Source: Paracoccaceae bacterium (GTDB lineage: Bacteria; Pseudomonadota; Alphaproteobacteria; Rhodobacterales; Rhodobacteraceae). Taken from it: a stretch of DNA of 54,542 nucleotides. Positions 1-8,557 of this stretch are shown piece after piece. Position 1 is the stretch's first letter. Each line of letters starts with the position of its first letter. Location: NCBI GenBank assembly GCA_013139635.1, contig WTAL01000162.1, positions 1 to 54,542 on the forward strand, given 5' to 3'. Below the pieces are notes generated by a model, which saw only the letters and a list, made by a program, of their open reading frames with translations, did no database searches and was not told the origin of the DNA. The position numbers were made by a program, and so were the translations under genes.

Positions 1-67
1 CCTCCAACGCCACAGTCGCTTTGAACTTGTCTGAAAATCTGCGTCGCTTGGTCATTTTGGTATCCAT
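1..67 (-). CDS. IS3-family transposase OrfA, N-terminal fragment
   Basis: Reading leftward from the ATG at 67-65 gives MDTKMTKRRRFSDKFKATVA and continues out of the window. This is the characteristic N-terminus of IS3-group OrfA proteins, a helix-turn-helix DNA-binding subunit normally joined to OrfB by programmed frameshifting. A second in-frame ATG at 55-53 (MTKRRRFS) is an equally good start. Only about 22 codons are present, so family membership is clear but nothing can be said about activity. Confidence 0.75.
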   Translation of the reverse strand, partial: MDTKMTKRRRFSDKFKATVALE

Positions 68-121
68 TCTTTGTTGCTGGATACACCTTAACACGCTGTC
101 CGGTTTTGCCGGACCACTTCA
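1..121 (-). mobile_element. IS3-family insertion sequence, one end only (cut by window edge)
   Basis: The terminal inverted repeat reads, on the minus strand from 121 leftward, TGAAGTGGTCCGGC followed by AAAACCGGACAG. It begins with the TGA typical of IS3-family ends and is followed about 55 bp later by the start of an OrfA-type transposase. The rest of the element lies outside the window, so its completeness cannot be judged. It borders an AT-rich stretch carrying an HNH nuclease and a Sel1-repeat gene, consistent with an accessory region. The exact outer boundary (121) and any target duplication are inferred. Confidence 0.75.
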
Positions 122-372
122 TCATTCAAAAAGCGTCTGTTAACATACACTTTGACCGTGAGTAGTTGAGACACTGTGTTCGTGTGTAGTGCAGCGTCAT
201 TTACGAATTGCGGAGCAATACATTGCAAACGTTGCGCGAGGGAAATTTTCGCTGCGTGACGCGCGGTGATGTGGATGAACTTGCATTGTTGGCTAAGCGA
301 CAGGCTGTTGCGCGGAAGTTGCGAGATTTAATCAATAACAAATAGCATTATTCTGTCTTGCTGTTATCGCAT

Positions 373-696
373 TTAGTAATTTTTGCGTTGAACTGAAATA
401 GCTAACTTTATTATTGGTGCAACGGTTGCGCCGTTAATGTCGCGTTCCATGCAATACTTACTTTCTAGCCATTCAATCAGTGGCTTTGCACCTTTGCTTG
501 AATTGCATCCACAGCAACACAACGCGATGTTTTCGCGTGTTATGATTTTTGCGTCATTTACGATGTGTTCCCAGCTTGCCGCAGTCTTTTTGGAAACTTT
601 TGTGGGGGTAAATTTTATACTACAATAGACGCAACTTTTATCCCGCGCTCTAACTTCTTCTTCCAGCCATTTTGGAATATTCCAATTGTTTGCCAT
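373..696 (-). CDS. HNH endonuclease family protein
   Basis: This 107-aa protein has the HNH layout: a CVYC zinc pair near residue 22, a WEHI segment (the first His of the fold) near residue 42, an Asn in TRENIALCC, then CCGCNSSKG, which supplies the second zinc pair and the final N/K positions. HNH proteins are metal-dependent DNA nucleases used in restriction, homing and phage packaging, but no partner gene is seen, so the role is unknown. It lies in an AT-rich stretch next to an IS end. In the standard fold the first His follows the C-x2-C pair by about 20 residues, as here. Horizontal acquisition is inferred from base composition and the IS neighbour. Confidence 0.75.
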   Translation of the reverse strand: MANNWNIPKWLEEEVRARDKSCVYCSIKFTPTKVSKKTAASWEHIVNDAKIITRENIALCCCGCNSSKGAKPLIEWLESKYCMERDINGATVAPIIKLAISVQRKNY

Positions 697-889
697 GTAT
701 ATTTGCCTGCCCAGTTATTTAATTACCAAAAATACTGTCGTGTGCTTAGTATTACACAAAATTGCTATATTATATAATGCGCTGCTGGGCGGGCGATGCA
801 AGACTATTTGGGAAATGTGGATGCTTTTTTGTTGAAAGAAATTTGCAGTATGGCATTGTTGCGAAAACTAACTTTTTAAGGAAATTAGT

Positions 890-1927
890 GTGAAAAAGAT
901 GTGCTTAGCTTTTGCTGCGGCTTTTACGTTAACGCTATCTGCTGCAAACGGTGCGGATTTTAGCAATGGAGTAGCTGCTTACATAGAAGGTGATTACGAA
1001 ACTGCTTTAGTGGAATTTGGCGAATTAGCAGAGCGGGGAAATGCCGCTGCACAATATAATTTGGGTGTCATGTATAGCTCAGGCGATGGCGTATTGCAGA
1101 ATTACACAGAAGCGGAGAATTGGTACCTTTTGGCAGCACAGCAAGGACATGCTTTTGCGCAGAATAAACTAGGGTTAATGTATGAAGACGGCAGTGGCGT
1201 TATGCAAGATTACGCGGAAGCGGTTAGATGGTATTCTTTGGCAGCGGAGCAGGGAAATGCAGCTGCGCAATGTAAATTGAAAAGTTTTTATTGGGAAGGG
1301 GAGGGCGTTGCGCGGGATATAGAGGTGGCAGTTAAATGGTTAACTTTAGCAGCTGAACAAGGACTTGAAAGGGCGCAGTTTAGTTTAGGTTTAGTTTATG
1401 ATGGCGGCAGAGGTACTGCTGCGCAAGATTTTGCAGAAGTGGTTGGATGGTATAAAGTGGCTGCCGTGCACGGAGATGAAAGAGCACAGTTTAATTTGGC
1501 TTTGATTTATGATGCTGGCATAGGCGGTGTTGAGCAAGACTATGCAGAGGCGATTGGCTGGTATAAATTAGCTGGAGAGCAAGGACATGTAGGTGCGCAG
1601 GTTCGTTTGGGTAAGATATTTGATGGCACTAGAGGCGTCGTTGAGGAAGATAATAAAGAGGCGATTAGATGGTATAAAATGGCTGCAGAACAAGGTAATG
1701 TGGATGCGCAGTATGGTTTGGGTGTGATATACTTTTTAGGCGAGGGTGTTTTGCAAAACTACGTATTGGCACATATGTTTACTAATTTGGCTGCTGCGAA
1801 TGGACACAAAGACGGCTCATATGCACGAGCTGAAATAGCTGAGCTGATGGTAGACGCTGACATTGCAGCTGCGCAGAGAATGGCTAGAGAGTGCATGGCA
1901 AGTAATTACGAAAATTGCGGATATTGA
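890..1927 (+). CDS. Secreted Sel1-repeat protein
   Basis: A 345-aa protein with a signal peptide (MKKMCLAFAAAFTLTLSAANG) followed by about seven tandem 36-37-residue Sel1-like repeats from roughly residue 28 to 310. Each has the pattern A-x2-W-Y-x2-A-A-E-Q-G-[NH]-x2-A-Q-x2-L-G, for example YSLAAEQGNAAAQ and YKMAAEQGNVDAQ. Sel1 repeats form alpha-helical solenoids that bind protein partners, often in the periplasm or cell envelope. The C-terminus carries two cysteines (ECMASNYENCGY) that could form a disulfide. A purine-rich ribosome site (AAGGAAATTAGTG) precedes the start. The gene is noticeably more AT-rich than the core genes to its right, suggesting acquisition. The specific partner or function cannot be told. 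Confidence 0.85.
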   Translation: MKKMCLAFAAAFTLTLSAANGADFSNGVAAYIEGDYETALVEFGELAERGNAAAQYNLGVMYSSGDGVLQNYTEAENWYLLAAQQGHAFAQNKLGLMYEDGSGVMQDYAEAVRWYSLAAEQGNAAAQCKLKSFYWEGEGVARDIEVAVKWLTLAAEQGLERAQFSLGLVYDGGRGTAAQDFAEVVGWYKVAAVHGDERAQFNLALIYDAGIGGVEQDYAEAIGWYKLAGEQGHVGAQVRLGKIFDGTRGVVEEDNKEAIRWYKMAAEQGNVDAQYGLGVIYFLGEGVLQNYVLAHMFTNLAAANGHKDGSYARAEIAELMVDADIAAAQRMARECMASNYENCGY

Positions 1928-2104
1928 GAACTGGACTAAAACGCAGATTATTCCACTATAACAGCATGTTACCGTAAAGAGCGCAATAGCACAAAGGATA
2001 GCAGTTAGTTAGCAGAAAGTTTCACCACACTGTAACCTATTGTTATTATAGTGGTTTTGAACGGTGGGGTTAGCGAAGCGTTAACCGATACAACAATTTA
2101 TTTA

Positions 2105-2133
2105 AAAGGCGCGGCATTGTCCGCGCCTTTTTT
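2105..2133 (+). terminator. Rho-independent terminator
   Basis: A perfect 10-bp stem (AAAGGCGCGG at 2105-2114, CCGCGCCTTT at 2121-2130) with a 6-nt loop is followed by a T-rich tail. It lies about 180 bp after the Sel1-repeat gene. The surrounding gene-free stretch 1928-2247 otherwise shows only an imperfect small palindrome near 2070-2090; no further gene is seen there. Confidence 0.85.
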
Positions 2134-2259
2134 GCTTTTTTACATGTGTTGCAAAAGAGTCACGCGGTCGTCTAAATGACAATTCAGGGCGTATATTGTT
2201 GCTTTTAAACACAGTTCACTGTAAATTTTAGGAAATGGTTAGTGTAAATGAGGAGAGAA

Positions 2260-2883
2260 ATGATGATTAAAACTTGGATATTACCTGCAGTTGCCGCGCT
2301 TGGGCTTACAGCCTGTGTGAGCACCAACACTGCATTCCCTGAGCCGCTTCGGGACGACACAACGTATAACTGGCGTGTTGTAGACGTGCAGGCAACCGTG
2401 CCTCGGACGCTCACCACAACAGACCGCAATGGCCAGATGCCAAATGTTGACCTGATTTGGAGCGAAGAGGGCGTGGGCGATACACACGCTCAAATCGAAG
2501 CCATTATGGAAGATACTCTTGCGCAAGCCGCAACACATTTCCAAAGCTCCATAAAAGGTAACCGCGCAGTTATTCTTCGGACCGAGCAAACCCAATTCCA
2601 TTCCTTGACACCACGGGCGCGCTCAAACATTGGCGGCATCCACAACGTTGACTTCATTTTGACTGTGGTTGATGCAAACACGGGTGAAATCCTGGCCGGA
2701 CCGGCTGCAATTGAATCCGATGTTAAAGCCTATGGCGGTGCAGCTGCCAATGCGTCTATTGCCCGTGGTGAAACCATGCGAAGCCGGATTGTTGACCGCG
2801 TATCGGTGGTTATTGCAAGCTACCTTGGTATAGCTGGCGATCAGACGGTAAATAACGGGCGAGTAGTTCAACTCGGTCGGTAA
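2260..2883 (+). CDS. Predicted outer-membrane lipoprotein, unknown function
   Basis: About 207 aa with a type II signal peptide ending in a lipobox (LGLTAC, Cys about 17 residues from the start MIKTW), so it should be lipidated and anchored in the envelope. An open frame exists from 2248, but the AGGAGA ribosome site at 2251-2256 sits inside that extension, so translation should begin at 2260 or 2263. The mature part has mixed alpha/beta character (NVDFILTVVDANTGEIL) and resembles uncharacterised lipoproteins common in Rhodobacterales. A strong terminator follows directly, so it is probably a single-gene transcript. No enzymatic motif is visible. Confidence 0.7.
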   Translation: MMIKTWILPAVAALGLTACVSTNTAFPEPLRDDTTYNWRVVDVQATVPRTLTTTDRNGQMPNVDLIWSEEGVGDTHAQIEAIMEDTLAQAATHFQSSIKGNRAVILRTEQTQFHSLTPRARSNIGGIHNVDFILTVVDANTGEILAGPAAIESDVKAYGGAAANASIARGETMRSRIVDRVSVVIASYLGIAGDQTVNNGRVVQLGR

Positions 2884-2905
2884 CCTTTTTTACATGTTCA
2901 TAAAT

Positions 2906-2936
2906 AAGGGCCGGCATAACGCCGGCCCTTTTCTTT
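2906..2936 (+). terminator. Rho-independent terminator after lipoprotein gene
   Basis: A perfect 10-bp stem (AAGGGCCGGC at 2906-2915, GCCGGCCCTT at 2921-2930) with loop ATAAC is followed by TTCTTTTT. It separates the lipoprotein gene from the murI-argC operon. Confidence 0.9.
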
Positions 2937-3000
2937 TTGGGCTTGTGTCTAATTGGTGATACGGGCATCAAGTGAGAGCCGTAAGCGACAGGAGACTCTA

Positions 3001-3813
3001 ATGCCGATAGGTGTATTTGATAGTGGGCTAGGTGGGTTAACCATTTTGCGCGCCTTACAAAAGCGCTTGCCAGAGCAGGCATTTGTCTATCTCGGTGATA
3101 ATGAAAACACGCCCTACGGCACCCGTGATGCTTATGATGTATTCGATTTGACAACAAAAGCCGTGCAAACCTTATTTGATAAAGGATGTGAGCTCGTCAT
3201 TTTGGCCTGCAATACGGCCTCCGCGAGCGCGCTTCACAGAATGCAGGTAAGTTGGCTGCAAAAAGGCGAGCAACGGGTGCTCGGGGTTTTTGTACCAATG
3301 ATCGAAAATCTGACCATGCGGGATTGGGGCGATAACGCGCCGCCCACGCACACAGGGCTGGAAAATGTGGCTGTGTTCGCCACGCGCTCGACCATTGAAA
3401 GCGGGGCCTTTCCGCGTGAAATGAAGTTTCGGGCGCGGGATGTGGAGATTGTTGGCCAGATTTGTGATGGCTTGGTAGATGCGATTGAGGCCGGAGACAT
3501 GGCGCAGTCTGAGACTTTGGTAAAAGCGCATGTGGCGGCTTTGCTTGAGGTGCTACCCACCCCGCAATCGGCGGTTTTGGGCTGCACCCATTATCCGATA
3601 GTTGAGGATATTTTTAGGGCGGCGCTGCCCGCGCAAACCAAGCTGCTTTCCCAGCCTCAAATTGTGGCCGATGCGACGGCGGACTATTTGGACAGACATG
3701 AGCGATACTGCGAGATCGGGACAACGCAATATTTCACCACCGGCGAGGTGGAAAAAGTCGGCCCCTTGGCCGAGCTGTTTTTGGGCCACCCTGTGCGGTG
3801 GCAGAAGGTTTAA
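3001..3813 (+). CDS. murI: Glutamate racemase
   Basis: 270 aa. It converts L-glutamate to D-glutamate in the cytoplasm for peptidoglycan synthesis. Family signatures are all present: VFDSGLGGLT near residue 5, the YLGDNENTPYG loop, the first catalytic cysteine in ACNTASA (about residue 68) and the second in GCTHYP (about residue 191). The start at 3001 is chosen over the longer frame from 2953 because AGGAGA lies 10 bp upstream and the family begins with (M)xIGVFDSG. argC begins 3 bp after its stop, so the two are probably co-transcribed. Confidence 0.93.
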   Translation: MPIGVFDSGLGGLTILRALQKRLPEQAFVYLGDNENTPYGTRDAYDVFDLTTKAVQTLFDKGCELVILACNTASASALHRMQVSWLQKGEQRVLGVFVPMIENLTMRDWGDNAPPTHTGLENVAVFATRSTIESGAFPREMKFRARDVEIVGQICDGLVDAIEAGDMAQSETLVKAHVAALLEVLPTPQSAVLGCTHYPIVEDIFRAALPAQTKLLSQPQIVADATADYLDRHERYCEIGTTQYFTTGEVEKVGPLAELFLGHPVRWQKV

Positions 3814-3816
3814 GAT

Positions 3817-4839
3817 ATGAAAAATATCGTAATATTAGGAGCCAGTGGCTATACGGGCGCTGAGCTGGTTCGGTTGCTGGCGGGGCATTCGCAAATGCAA
3901 ATTTCAGCGCTGAGTGCTGACAGGAAGGCCGGCATGGCTTACGGCGATGTGTTCCCACATTTGCGCCATTTGAACCTGCCAACACTTTGTAAAATTGACG
4001 AAATCAATTTTGAAGGCGTTGAGCTGGTGTTTTGTGCCTTGCCGCATGCCACCTCTCAACGGGTCATTAAGGCTTTGCCGCAACACGTTAAAATCGTTGA
4101 TCTTTCAGCCGATTTCAGGCTGCGGGATGTGGCCGAATATGCCAAATGGTATGGCGGCGCGCATGCGGCAGTTGAGCTGCAAAAAACCGCTGTTTATGGT
4201 CTCACCGAGTATTACCGTGAGGAAATCCGTGCTGCACGGCTAGTGGCGGGCACGGGCTGCAATGCGGCCACGGGGCTTTTGCCTATACTGCCATTGCTGG
4301 AGGCGGGGCTGATTGACCCCGACGAGATTATAATTGATCTGCTCACGGGAGTTTCCGGCGCGGGCCGTGGCGCTAAAGAAGGCATGCTTCATGCTGAAGT
4401 TTCCGAGGGTGCGCACGCTTACGCCATTGCTAGCCACCGACATTTGGGCGAGTTTGATCAGGAGTTCTCAAAAGCCGCAGGGCAGGCGGTGAAGGTCAGC
4501 TTCACCCCGCATTTACTACCGCAAAACCGCGGCATATTGGCCACGATCTATGTGAGGGGCGAGGCGGAGGCCCTGCACGCCGCCCTTGCGCAAAAATACG
4601 CCGATGAGCCGTTTATCTATGTGCTTCCTTTTGGACAAGCTCCGGCCACGCGCCACGTAAGGGGCTCTAACTATTGCCATATTGGCGTTACTGCTGATAG
4701 GAAAACGGGCAGGGCGATTGTGTTTTCAGCGCTGGATAACCTTACAAAAGGCTCCTCAGGGCAGGCATTACAAAACGCAAACCTGATGTTGGGGCTTGAT
4801 GAGCGCACAGGGCTTGAGATGGCCCCTTTATTTCCGTGA
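3817..4839 (+). CDS. argC: N-acetyl-gamma-glutamyl-phosphate reductase
   Basis: 340 aa, the usual length of type 1 ArgC. It performs the NADPH-dependent reduction of N-acetylglutamyl-phosphate to the semialdehyde in arginine synthesis. The N-terminal Rossmann motif [12 protein letters not shown], the catalytic cysteine in AGTGCNAATG (about residue 148), and the [10 protein letters not shown] and [10 protein letters not shown] segments fit the family. It follows murI with almost no gap. No regulatory arginine operator was identified. Confidence 0.95.
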   Translation: MKNIVILGASGYTGAELVRLLAGHSQMQISALSADRKAGMAYGDVFPHLRHLNLPTLCKIDEINFEGVELVFCALPHATSQRVIKALPQHVKIVDLSADFRLRDVAEYAKWYGGAHAAVELQKTAVYGLTEYYREEIRAARLVAGTGCNAATGLLPILPLLEAGLIDPDEIIIDLLTGVSGAGRGAKEGMLHAEVSEGAHAYAIASHRHLGEFDQEFSKAAGQAVKVSFTPHLLPQNRGILATIYVRGEAEALHAALAQKYADEPFIYVLPFGQAPATRHVRGSNYCHIGVTADRKTGRAIVFSALDNLTKGSSGQALQNANLMLGLDERTGLEMAPLFP

Positions 4840-4877
4840 AGAAACGGTTATTTATAGTATAACCGGAAGGAGCTTTT

Positions 4878-5315
4878 ATGGCTGGGCTTAAGAAAAAACG
4901 TAGAATTCAGATGGTCGTTGCTGGCATGGTGCTGATTGTGATGGCGACGGGCCTGATGGGCTACGCGTTTCAAGACGGGATCGAGTTCTTCCGTTCGCCA
5001 ACCCAAGTGTCCGAGGACATGCCGAGCCCTGACGAGCGTTTTCGCCTTGGCGGGCTTATCAAAGAGGGCTCATGGGTTAAGGGTGACACGCATAGTTTTG
5101 TGATCACAGATACCAATATGGAAATCCCCGTGCTTTACACTGGGATTTTGCCGGATCTTTTTGACGAAGGGCAGGGGACGATTGCCACTGGCCAGCTGAT
5201 AAATGGCGAGTTTGTCGCCTCTGAAGTGCTGGCCAAGCACGACGAAGAGTATATGCCCGCCGAGCTGGTAGATTCCCTAAAAGAGCAGGGCTATTACGTA
5301 GAGCCCTCAAGCTAG
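4878..5315 (+). CDS. ccmE: Cytochrome c maturation heme chaperone CcmE
   Basis: 145 aa, with one N-terminal membrane helix (about residues 11-30) and a periplasmic beta-barrel domain. The covalent heme-binding histidine is in the motif LAKHDEEYMP (about residue 121), followed by the usual conserved tyrosine. CcmE takes heme from CcmC/D and delivers it to CcmF/H. A ribosome site GGAAGGAG precedes the start. The Ccm cluster is interrupted here: ccmF follows only after a two-gene lysis cassette. Confidence 0.95.
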   Translation: MAGLKKKRRIQMVVAGMVLIVMATGLMGYAFQDGIEFFRSPTQVSEDMPSPDERFRLGGLIKEGSWVKGDTHSFVITDTNMEIPVLYTGILPDLFDEGQGTIATGQLINGEFVASEVLAKHDEEYMPAELVDSLKEQGYYVEPSS

Positions 5316-5403
5316 CGCAACACCGGCGCGCGCTGCTATCAGAGTTTCTTAGCTAAGTTACATCATACTTTCTTCAATTTTTCTTTAAATTGGAGGGAGC
5401 TTG

Positions 5404-6015
5404 ATGGTGGGCATCGACGAAATTACCGAAGAGATTATCCGGCGCGAAGGCGGATATGTGAATGACCCGGATGATCCGGGTGGGGCCACGAAGTATGGCG
5501 TGACGATTGGCACCATGAAGCGGTTAGGGCTGGATATTAACAATGACGGGCGAATAAACACCCGCGATGTGCGGGCGCTTACACGGGCGCAGGCAGCGGA
5601 TATTTTCAAAAAGCAGTATTTTGAGGCGCCGAAAATTGGCATGTTGCCCGCGCCGTTGCAGCCAAGCGTTTATGACATGTATGTAAATGCTGGCGGCAAT
5701 GCGGTGAAAATATTGCAGCGCTTGCTTGGCGAGTTTGGCTTTGACACGCTGGCCGACGGGGCAATAGGCCCCAATACGGCGCGCATGGCGGAGCTGGCTT
5801 TTGCCGAGGCACCTGACTTTTTGGCCGACGCTTACGGCATCGCACGGCGAAACTACTATTACGGCCTCGCAGAAGCCCGCCCGAGCTTACGCAAATTTGC
5901 GCAGCGGCGCGATGGTGGCAAAGGTGGCTGGATAACCCGCGCTGAAGAATTTATTTCGCCGAAGTTTCACCTTTCTGCCGCCGAGCACAGCGCGCGGGTT
6001 AGGGGCTGGGCATGA
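5404..6015 (+). CDS. GH108-type N-acetylmuramidase (endolysin), gene-transfer-agent lysis type
   Basis: 203 aa. The N-terminal glycosyl hydrolase 108 motif REGGYVNDPDDPGGATKYG (about residues 14-32) carries the catalytic glutamate, and the C-terminal part has the peptidoglycan-binding domain usually found with it. The ATG at 5404 is favoured because GGAGGG lies 6 bp upstream; a TTG at 5401 is possible. The stop overlaps the start of a holin gene, giving an endolysin-holin cassette. In Rhodobacter capsulatus a similar pair lyses cells to release the gene transfer agent from a locus separate from the structural cluster; that role here is inference. Confidence 0.85.
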   Translation: MVGIDEITEEIIRREGGYVNDPDDPGGATKYGVTIGTMKRLGLDINNDGRINTRDVRALTRAQAADIFKKQYFEAPKIGMLPAPLQPSVYDMYVNAGGNAVKILQRLLGEFGFDTLADGAIGPNTARMAELAFAEAPDFLADAYGIARRNYYYGLAEARPSLRKFAQRRDGGKGGWITRAEEFISPKFHLSAAEHSARVRGWA

Positions 6016-6482
6016 GCATTTTGGGAATTGGCCGCGCCGCACAGGGCGTGGGGCAAGCGGTGGCTGAGGTTTCAGAGGTTTTCACCGTTAACAAGACCAA
6101 AGCCGAGATGGCCACACAAGCGCGCTATCAGGCAGCACTGGCGCAGGCGGGCGCGGAATTTAAACAAAATCCGGTGGGGTGGTTTGACCGTTTTGTAAAC
6201 GGGCTAAACCGCCTGCCGCGCCCCATTATGGCGCTCGCAACTGTGGGCCTCTTTGCCTATGCGATGAGTGACCCCGAGGGGTTTTCGGTGCGTATGCAAG
6301 GGCTTGCCTATGTGCCAGAGCCACTTTGGTGGCTGCTTGGCGCTGTGGTTTCGTTTTATTTTGGCGCGCGTGAGCTGAATTACTTTCGCGGCTACCGGGC
6401 AAATATTCCGGCGGGGCCTACGGTCTCGGCCCCAGTTAGTGAAAACGCGGCCCTCGCAGCATGGCAAGCTTCTGCGCGCTAG
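6012..6482 (+). CDS. Phage/GTA holin, 3TM type
   Basis: 156 aa, start overlapping the stop of the muramidase gene by 4 bp. After an amphipathic, Ala/Gln-rich N-terminal part there is the WFDRFVNGLNRLPRP segment, then two hydrophobic stretches (about residues 73-87 and 97-118) around PEPLWWLLGAVVSFYFGARE. This matches the 3TM holin family associated with GH108 muramidases. Holins form inner-membrane lesions that let the endolysin reach the wall. No other phage genes lie next to it, so this is a domesticated cassette rather than a prophage remnant. Confidence 0.8.
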   Translation: MSILGIGRAAQGVGQAVAEVSEVFTVNKTKAEMATQARYQAALAQAGAEFKQNPVGWFDRFVNGLNRLPRPIMALATVGLFAYAMSDPEGFSVRMQGLAYVPEPLWWLLGAVVSFYFGARELNYFRGYRANIPAGPTVSAPVSENAALAAWQASAR

Positions 6483-6573
6483 TGCGTCGCATCGGCGCGA
6501 TCACATAATTGCAATTTGAACCTTGGGCTGGCTCGCGTATGATACCGCAAGCCAGCCTTTAAGGATTCGAAAT

Positions 6574-8553
6574 ATGTTTGTAGAACTCGGCCAATACGCT
6601 CTTATTCTTGCGTTTATGTTTGCGATCGTTCAGGCGATCATCCCGATGATCGGGGCGCAAAAAGGCTGGGCGAATTGGATGGCGATTGCTGTGCCGACTG
6701 CTCAAATCCAGCTCATTCTGATTCTTGGGTCTTTTGCGGCGCTCACTTACGCATTTGTCGTGTCCGATTTCTCGGTGCAATTGGTCGCCAATAATTCCCA
6801 TTCCGATAAGCCGATGCTTTATAAAGTGACGGGCGTGTGGGCCAACCACGAGGGCTCTATGCTGCTCTGGAACCTGATATTGGCGATATTCGGCGCCGCC
6901 GTGGCGACTTTTGGCAACAACCTGCCGCCTGAGTTGCGGGCGCGGGTTTTGTCTGTGCAAGCCATGATCGGCGTCGCCTTTCTGGCTTTTCTCATCTTTA
7001 CGTCCAATCCGTTTTTACGGTTGGATGTCCCGCCGATTAACGGCAGTGGCCTTAATCCGCTGTTGCAAGACCCCGGCCTCGCCTTTCACCCGCCCTTTCT
7101 TTACCTCGGCTATGTTGGCCTTTCTATGGCCTTCAGCTTTGCGATCGCCGCACTGATCGAGGGCAAAGTGGATGCCGCGTGGGCCCGTTGGGTGCGCCCG
7201 TGGACGCTGGCCGCGTGGGTTTTCCTAACCATCGGCATCGCCCTTGGCAGTTGGTGGGCGTATTATGAGCTGGGTTGGGGCGGCTACTGGTTCTGGGATC
7301 CGGTGGAGAACTCTTCCTTTATGCCATGGCTTGCGGCCACGGCGCTGCTGCACTCGGCCATCGTGGTTGAAAAACGCGATACCCTGAAGGCGTGGACAGT
7401 TTTGCTGGCGATCATCGGCTTCTCTTTCTCGCTCATCGGCACCTTCCTTGTGCGCTCAGGCGTGCTTACTTCGGTACACGCCTTCGCAACAGACCCAGCA
7501 CGCGGCGCCTTTGTGCTGGTTATTTTGGCGGTCTTCACTGGCGGAGCGCTTACGCTTTACACCTTCCGCGCCGGCACGTTAAAAACCCATTCGGTTTTTG
7601 CCACCTTCTCGCGAGAAAGCGGGTTGGTTTTAAATAACCTGTTGCTCAGCGTTGCGGCTGCCGTGGTGCTTATAGGCACCCTTTGGCCACTGGTAATCGA
7701 GTTCACCACGGGCGAGAAAATCTCAGTTGGCGCGCCGTTCTTTGATATGGCCTTCACCCCATTTATGGTGATTTTGGCTATGGCCCTGCCCATTGGCGCT
7801 ATCCTCCCATGGAAGCGCGCCAAGCTTGGCAAATCCATGAAGCCGCTTTGGGGCGTGATGGCGCTTTCCGTTGCGCTTGGCGCTTCGGTATGGGTCTTCC
7901 AAACCGGCGGGCGCATGTTGGCCCCCATCGGGCTAACGCTTGCGGCCTGGATCATCCTTGGTGCAGTAGCTGACTTTGCCAGCCGTAGCCGTTTTGGGAA
8001 AATTCCGTTTAAGGATTCCCTGCGCCGTTTGCGCAACTTACCCCGCTCTGACTGGGGTAAGGTTTTGGCGCATAGTGGCCTTGGGATGGTCATTTTTGGA
8101 ATTTCAGCCGTAACCGCTTGGGAAACCGAAGATATTCGCACCACCCAATTTGGCGAGCGCTACGAGATGAGCGGCTACTACTTCACCCTCAACAAGGTCG
8201 AAAACCTTGAGGGGCCAAATTATGACATCGTGCGCGCTGAAATCCTCGTGGAAGACGGCCGCAAAAGCTGGTTGATGTATCCGGAAAAGCGGAACTTTCT
8301 TGTGCAGCGGATGCCCACCACTGAAGCCGCGATTGATATCAGCCTGACGCGCGATGTTTATATCGCGCTGGGAGACCCACAAGAGGGCGGTGGCTATGCC
8401 GTGCGTATCTACATAAAGCCTTTTGTGGACTGGATCTGGATTGGTGCTTTGGTGATGGCTCTTGGTGGCTTTACCAGCCTGTTTGACCGGCGCTACCGCG
8501 TGGCCGCACCCTCACGTAAGCGCGTCATTCCCAGTGCAACCCCGGCGGAGTAA
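6574..8553 (+). CDS. ccmF: Cytochrome c heme lyase subunit CcmF
   Basis: About 659 aa with some 14-15 membrane helices. The heme-handling WWD domain is visible as WGGYWFWDPVENSSFMPWL (about residues 238-256), with conserved histidines in the neighbouring helices (NHEGSMLLW, HPPFLYLGY, VHAFATDP). CcmF ligates heme from CcmE onto apocytochrome CXXCH motifs with CcmH. The start at 6574 (MFVELGQYALI) is preferred over 6523 because it has an AAGGATT ribosome site and matches the family N-terminus. ccmH follows 4 bp after the stop. Confidence 0.95.
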   Translation: MFVELGQYALILAFMFAIVQAIIPMIGAQKGWANWMAIAVPTAQIQLILILGSFAALTYAFVVSDFSVQLVANNSHSDKPMLYKVTGVWANHEGSMLLWNLILAIFGAAVATFGNNLPPELRARVLSVQAMIGVAFLAFLIFTSNPFLRLDVPPINGSGLNPLLQDPGLAFHPPFLYLGYVGLSMAFSFAIAALIEGKVDAAWARWVRPWTLAAWVFLTIGIALGSWWAYYELGWGGYWFWDPVENSSFMPWLAATALLHSAIVVEKRDTLKAWTVLLAIIGFSFSLIGTFLVRSGVLTSVHAFATDPARGAFVLVILAVFTGGALTLYTFRAGTLKTHSVFATFSRESGLVLNNLLLSVAAAVVLIGTLWPLVIEFTTGEKISVGAPFFDMAFTPFMVILAMALPIGAILPWKRAKLGKSMKPLWGVMALSVALGASVWVFQTGGRMLAPIGLTLAAWIILGAVADFASRSRFGKIPFKDSLRRLRNLPRSDWGKVLAHSGLGMVIFGISAVTAWETEDIRTTQFGERYEMSGYYFTLNKVENLEGPNYDIVRAEILVEDGRKSWLMYPEKRNFLVQRMPTTEAAIDISLTRDVYIALGDPQEGGGYAVRIYIKPFVDWIWIGALVMALGGFTSLFDRRYRVAAPSRKRVIPSATPAE

Positions 8554-8557
8554 CCTC

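Noticed and set aside
190-346. Plus-strand frame ending LAKRQAVARKLRDLINNK near the left edge
   Set aside because: It is short, has no clear start or ribosome site and a stop just upstream; it may be the tail of a gene cut by the IS element but cannot be supported. The rest of 122-372 shows nothing.
7784-7791. KOPS-like octamer in the wrong direction left of dif
   Set aside because: It is one exception against seven in the expected direction and lies within ccmF coding sequence; it does not change the polarity reading.
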